Made by a program: the position numbers and the translations under genes. The notes below the pieces were generated by a model. That model did not search any database. It was not told the origin of the DNA and worked only from the letters and a program-made list of their open reading frames with translations. Positions 60,898-64,000 of a stretch of DNA of 64,000 bases are shown here, one piece after another; the stretch's first letter is position 1, and each line of letters begins with the position of its first letter. This DNA comes from Rhodoferax sp. TS-BS-61-7 (GTDB lineage Bacteria > Pseudomonadota > Gammaproteobacteria > Burkholderiales > Burkholderiaceae_C): contig NZ_PTQY01000001.1 of assembly GCF_002943465.1 (NCBI RefSeq), positions 1,054,001 through 1,118,000 of the forward strand, read 5' to 3'.

Positions 60898-62622
60898 TCA
60901 GTGTGAGTCGCGCGGGACTCCGGCGCCACTGCCGCCCACCAGGAAGTCCAGGTCAGCGCCCAGATGGGCCTGTTGCACAGTCTCTACATACAGCTTGTAC
61001 CAGCCGCGCTTGGGCTTCTCGGGCGCTTGCCAGGCGGCCAGGCGGCGTGCCAGCTCTTCGTCCGAGATCTCCAGGTGCAGCTTGCGCTCGGGCACATTGA
61101 GTTCAATGATGTCCCCGTTTTGCACCACGGCCAGGGGGCCACCAGCCGCCGCTTCGGGGCTGGTGTGCAACACGGTAGTGCCGTAAGCGGTGCCGCTCAT
61201 GCGGGCATCGGAGATGCGCACCATATCGGTAATACCCTTTTGCAGCACCTTGGGAGGCAGCGGCATATTGCCCACTTCGGCCATGCCGGGGTAGCCGCGC
61301 GGGCCGCAGTTCTTCAACACCATCACGCTGTTTTCGTCGATGTCCAGGTCCGGGTCGTCAATGCGGGCGTGGAAATCTTCAATCGACTCGAACACCACGG
61401 CCGGACCGCGGTGGTGCAGCAGGTGCTTGGAGGCGGCAGACGGCTTGATGACGGCGCCGTTGGGGGCCAGGTTGCCACGCACCACGGCAATGCCGGCCGC
61501 GGGCATGAAAGGCTCAGCCACGGTTTTGATCACGTCGCGGTTGTAACAAGGGGCGTTCTCTACGTTCTCCTGGATGGTCTTGCCGTTGACCGTCATGCAG
61601 TCGCTGTGCAGCAGAGGCAAGATTTCACGCATCACGGCGGGCAGACCACCGGCGTAGCAGAAGTCTTCCATCAGGTACTTGCCCGAGGGTTGCAGGTTCA
61701 GGATGTTGTTCACTTCCGAACCCAGCTTGTCGAAGTCTTCCAGCTTCAGCTCGACGCCCAGGCGACCGGCAATGGCCAAGAGGTGGATCACCGCGTTGGT
61801 CGAGCCGCCAATCGCCGCATTGGTGCGGATGGCGTTCTCAAACGCCTTGCGCGTCACGATCTGCGACATCTTGATGTCTTGTTTGACCATCTCCACAATG
61901 CGGCGGCCGGTCAGCTGGGCCAGGCGTTTGCGGCGCGTGTCGGCCGCGGGAATGGCGGCGTTCTCCGGGAATGCCATGCCCAAGGCTTCAACCATGCTGG
62001 CCATGGTGGAGGCGGTGCCCATGGTCATGCAGGTGCCGGTGGAGCGGTGCATATCGCTCTCGCAGGACGAGAACTCTTGCATGGTCATTTCACCCGCGCG
62101 CACCATTTCAGACATTTGCCACACACCGGTGCCGGAGCCCACGTCTTTGCCGCGGAACTTGCCGTTGAGCATGGGGCCACCGGACAGGCCGATGGTGGGC
62201 AGGTCGCAGCTGGCCGCACCCATCATCAGGGAAGGGGTGGTTTTGTCGCAGCCCATGAGCAGCACCACGCCGTCGATCGGGTTGCCGCGGATGCTTTCTT
62301 CCACGTCCATGGACGCCAGGTTGCGGAACAGCATGGCCGTGGGGCGCAGCTGGGTTTCGCCCAGCGACATGACGGGGAATTCAAGTGGGAAGCCACCGGC
62401 TTCGTACACACCACGTTTGACGAACTCGGCCAATTCACGGAAGTGGCCGTTGCAGGGCGTTAGTTCGCTCCAGGTGTTGCAGATACCAATGATGGGGCGA
62501 CCGTCCAGCAGGTCGTGCGGGTAGCCCTGGTTTTTGAGCCAGCTGCGGTGCACAAACCCGTCGCGGTCTTGGCGGCCGAACCAGGCTTGGCTGCGGCGAA
62601 ATGGGGGCTTGGGGGAGTCCAT
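60898..62622 (-). CDS. IlvD/Edd family sugar-acid dehydratase (L-arabinonate dehydratase-like)
   Basis: A 574-residue iron-sulfur dehydratase. The Fe-S cysteines are in CNTWSELTPCNGH (near residue 49), LMGCDKTTPSLMMGAAS (near 124) and CESDMHRSTGTCMTMGTASTMASMVEALGM (near 190). The pattern fits the L-arabinonate/D-xylonate dehydratase branch more than IlvD. With the SMP-30 protein and the divergent SDR it would give the non-phosphorylative oxidation of an aldose. Confidence 0.92.
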   Translation of the reverse strand: MDSPKPPFRRSQAWFGRQDRDGFVHRSWLKNQGYPHDLLDGRPIIGICNTWSELTPCNGHFRELAEFVKRGVYEAGGFPLEFPVMSLGETQLRPTAMLFRNLASMDVEESIRGNPIDGVVLLMGCDKTTPSLMMGAASCDLPTIGLSGGPMLNGKFRGKDVGSGTGVWQMSEMVRAGEMTMQEFSSCESDMHRSTGTCMTMGTASTMASMVEALGMAFPENAAIPAADTRRKRLAQLTGRRIVEMVKQDIKMSQIVTRKAFENAIRTNAAIGGSTNAVIHLLAIAGRLGVELKLEDFDKLGSEVNNILNLQPSGKYLMEDFCYAGGLPAVMREILPLLHSDCMTVNGKTIQENVENAPCYNRDVIKTVAEPFMPAAGIAVVRGNLAPNGAVIKPSAASKHLLHHRGPAVVFESIEDFHARIDDPDLDIDENSVMVLKNCGPRGYPGMAEVGNMPLPPKVLQKGITDMVRISDARMSGTAYGTTVLHTSPEAAAGGPLAVVQNGDIIELNVPERKLHLEISDEELARRLAAWQAPEKPKRGWYKLYVETVQQAHLGADLDFLVGGSGAGVPRDSH

Positions 62623-62706
62623 GAATGTATGCCTCGTTTTCTAGGGAGGGTATTCCTCCAGTTCTTGACAGGGGGCATCGTAACAATGCACAGTGATAAT
62701 AGAAAA

Positions 62707-62725
62707 TGAATTAACTAGCAATTCA
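62707..62725. promoter_or_regulatory. LysR-type operator between sugar-acid genes
   Basis: TGAATT-AACTAGC-AATTCA is a perfect 6-bp inverted repeat with a 7-bp spacer in the AT-rich 138-bp gap between the dehydratase and SDR genes. T-N-A spacing in the core fits a LysR-family box, and a LysR gene lies just after the SDR. Confidence 0.5.
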
Positions 62726-62760
62726 TATATCTATATTGCAATCAATTAAAAAGGAAAATT

Positions 62761-63534
62761 ATGTCGGCAGTTTCTGGCTTGGCGCAGTACCTCAGCTTGC
62801 GCGGTAAAAGCGTCTTCATCACCGGTGGAGGAACTGGAATTGGGGCCGCCATGGTGAGCGCTTTCGCCGAGCAAGGTGCGCAGGTGGCCTTTGTGGATGT
62901 GGCCGCCGCCGAGAGTGAAGCCCTGGCCGCACAACTGCGGGCCCAGGGCGCAACGGTGTGGTGGCAAAGCTGCGACGTGCGCGATGTGGCGGCCCTGCAG
63001 CAGGCCATTGCCAGCGCCCAGGCCGTGCTCGGCGATTTCTCGGTGCTGGTGAACAACGTGGCCCGGGACGACCGCCACACGCTGGAGTCCGTCACGCCGG
63101 AATACTGGGATGAGCGCATGGCCGTGAACCAACGCCCGGCCTTTTTTGCCATCCAGGCCATTGCGCCCGGCATGCGCCGTCTAGGTGGCGGTGCGGTCAT
63201 TAACCTGGGCTCCACCGGCTGGCAGACCAAGGGCAGTGGGTATCCCTGTTACGCAGTGGCCAAATCGTCCGTCAACGGGTTGACCCGCGGCCTGGCGGAT
63301 TCATTGGGCGCGGACCGCATCCGCATCAACACCGTGTCGCCCGGTTGGGTGATGACCGAGCGGCAGATTGCCATGTGGCTGGACGCCGCGGGCGAAGCCG
63401 ACATCCAGCGCAACCAGTGCCTGCCGGACAAGCTGCGCCCCTCGGACGTGGCGCGTATGGTGCTGTTTTTGGCCTCCGACGACGGTGCCATGTGCACCGC
63501 CCAGGAGTTCAAGGTGGACGCAGGCTGGGCCTGA
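62761..63534 (+). CDS. Short-chain dehydrogenase/reductase (sugar 1-dehydrogenase-like)
   Basis: A 257-residue SDR. The cofactor motif TGGGTGIG is at residues 20-27, NNVA near 98, Ser near 150 (INLGSTGW), and the catalytic YAVAK near 166. LVNNVARDDRHTLESVT resembles L-arabinose/galactose 1-dehydrogenases. It would oxidise the aldose to the lactone, upstream of SMP-30 and the dehydratase. RBS AAGGA precedes ATG 62761. Confidence 0.9.
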   Translation: MSAVSGLAQYLSLRGKSVFITGGGTGIGAAMVSAFAEQGAQVAFVDVAAAESEALAAQLRAQGATVWWQSCDVRDVAALQQAIASAQAVLGDFSVLVNNVARDDRHTLESVTPEYWDERMAVNQRPAFFAIQAIAPGMRRLGGGAVINLGSTGWQTKGSGYPCYAVAKSSVNGLTRGLADSLGADRIRINTVSPGWVMTERQIAMWLDAAGEADIQRNQCLPDKLRPSDVARMVLFLASDDGAMCTAQEFKVDAGWA

Positions 63535-63545
63535 GGGCCTGGCGT

Positions 63546-64000
63546 TCAGACCGGGGGGGGGGCAAAGGTGAACTCTTTGCCGTACACCGTCATGGCGGAG
63601 GCCTTGAGGGCGCGCAACACCACCTCGCCCGCAGGGGACAGCAGGCGGTCGCGCCGGGTGATGAAGCCAAAAGGCTCCATGTCCAGCGGTAGCGCCACCG
63701 GCAGGATGGACATCAGGCCGTGGTTGGCGTAGTAGCGCGCCACGTCCACCGCCATCACACTCACCATATCGCTCTGCTGCATCATTTTGCTGATGAACAG
63801 CAGGGCGCTGGTTTCCACGCTGTTGGTGGGCTGCTGCAGCCCCAGTTCCTGGATCATCAGGTCGAAACGGTGGCGCAGCATGCTGCCGGAGGGGGGCACG
63901 ATCCAGCCGTACTGGAACACGTCTTCCAGGCTGGGCTTGATGGCGGTCAGCAGCGGGTGGCCGGGGCGCGCCACGGCGCAGATGGGCTCGTCCGTGACCA
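63546..64000 (-). CDS. LysR family regulator, C-terminal part (cut by window edge)
   Basis: About 151 residues of a LysR substrate-binding domain. The open frame continues to the window edge with no start codon needed: VTDEPICAVARPGHPLLTA and SGSMLRHRFDLMIQELGL are typical. The N-terminal HTH is outside. It is convergent with the SDR and likely regulates the sugar-acid genes, as GbpR does for galactose genes. The stop is at 63546. Confidence 0.85.
   Translation of the reverse strand, partial: VTDEPICAVARPGHPLLTAIKPSLEDVFQYGWIVPPSGSMLRHRFDLMIQELGLQQPTNSVETSALLFISKMMQQSDMVSVMAVDVARYYANHGLMSILPVALPLDMEPFGFITRRDRLLSPAGEVVLRALKASAMTVYGKEFTFAPPPV

Overview
The window reads as chromosomal DNA of a high-GC betaproteobacterium of the Burkholderiales, most likely Comamonadaceae (Rhodoferax/Polaromonas-like). 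The assignment rests on gene content and protein similarity that I recognise (mnmG/rsmG, minCDE, rdgC, an extra infA, Liv-type ABC cassettes) and on nine scattered copies of a short intergenic hairpin repeat of a kind I associate with that family. No database search was run. I see no rRNA, tRNA, CRISPR array, phage or intact insertion sequence.

Layout. 1-5 kb: a LysE exporter (cut by the window edge), then rsmG, two uncharacterised genes and mnmG, all on the minus strand. This block is framed by two bipartite structured repeats and carries three parS-like centromere sites inside rsmG and mnmG. 5-12 kb: FMN reductase, an aldehyde dehydrogenase and a five-gene branched-chain-type ABC transporter with a divergent AraC/FeaR-like activator. 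13-19.6 kb: Crp/Fnr regulator, class II aldolase plus GMC oxidoreductase, GST, Lrp, NRDE protein, metallophosphoesterase. 19.6-22 kb: minCDE, then an AT-rich gap with DnaA boxes and a TAG-trinucleotide run, a candidate replication-initiator region. 22-29 kb: hydrolase, diguanylate cyclase, small membrane proteins, a cysteine-less glutaredoxin-like protein, Spy-like protein, rdgC, dienelactone hydrolase, glycine-zipper protein. 29-35 kb: a six-gene operon with a spermidine/putrescine-type ABC transporter, a GntR regulator and a racemase-family enzyme, behind a perfect operator-like palindrome.

35-38 kb: Crp/Fnr with DUF2892, a small phosphatase-like protein, NTF2-like/AraC pair. 38-46 kb: an apparent dedicated exosortase island (transglycosylase, EpsI-like protein, exosortase, VIT-vWA protein with a PEP-type C-terminal sorting signal) next to creBC, with a lower-GC HEPN-like gene lodged between. 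46-52 kb: a copper regulon (cueR, copZ, copA) with two matching MerR-type promoters, interrupted by a LysR/MFS pair, then ynfA. 52-60 kb: two chemoreceptors, MFS, amidotransferase, infA, DUF2798/MarR with twin operators. 60-64 kb: divergent sugar-acid catabolism genes (SMP-30 lactonase, IlvD/Edd dehydratase, SDR) with a LysR regulator cut by the right edge.

The most unusual signal is a family of four hairpins (two head-to-head pairs near 0.4 and 4.8 kb): nearly constant apical loops sit on long stems whose sequences are unrelated between copies but are paired in each copy, with every wobble pair agreeing with one transcribed strand. It looks like a structured RNA or a REP-like element. Together with the parS sites and the DnaA-box region it suggests an origin-proximal, structurally rich part of the chromosome.
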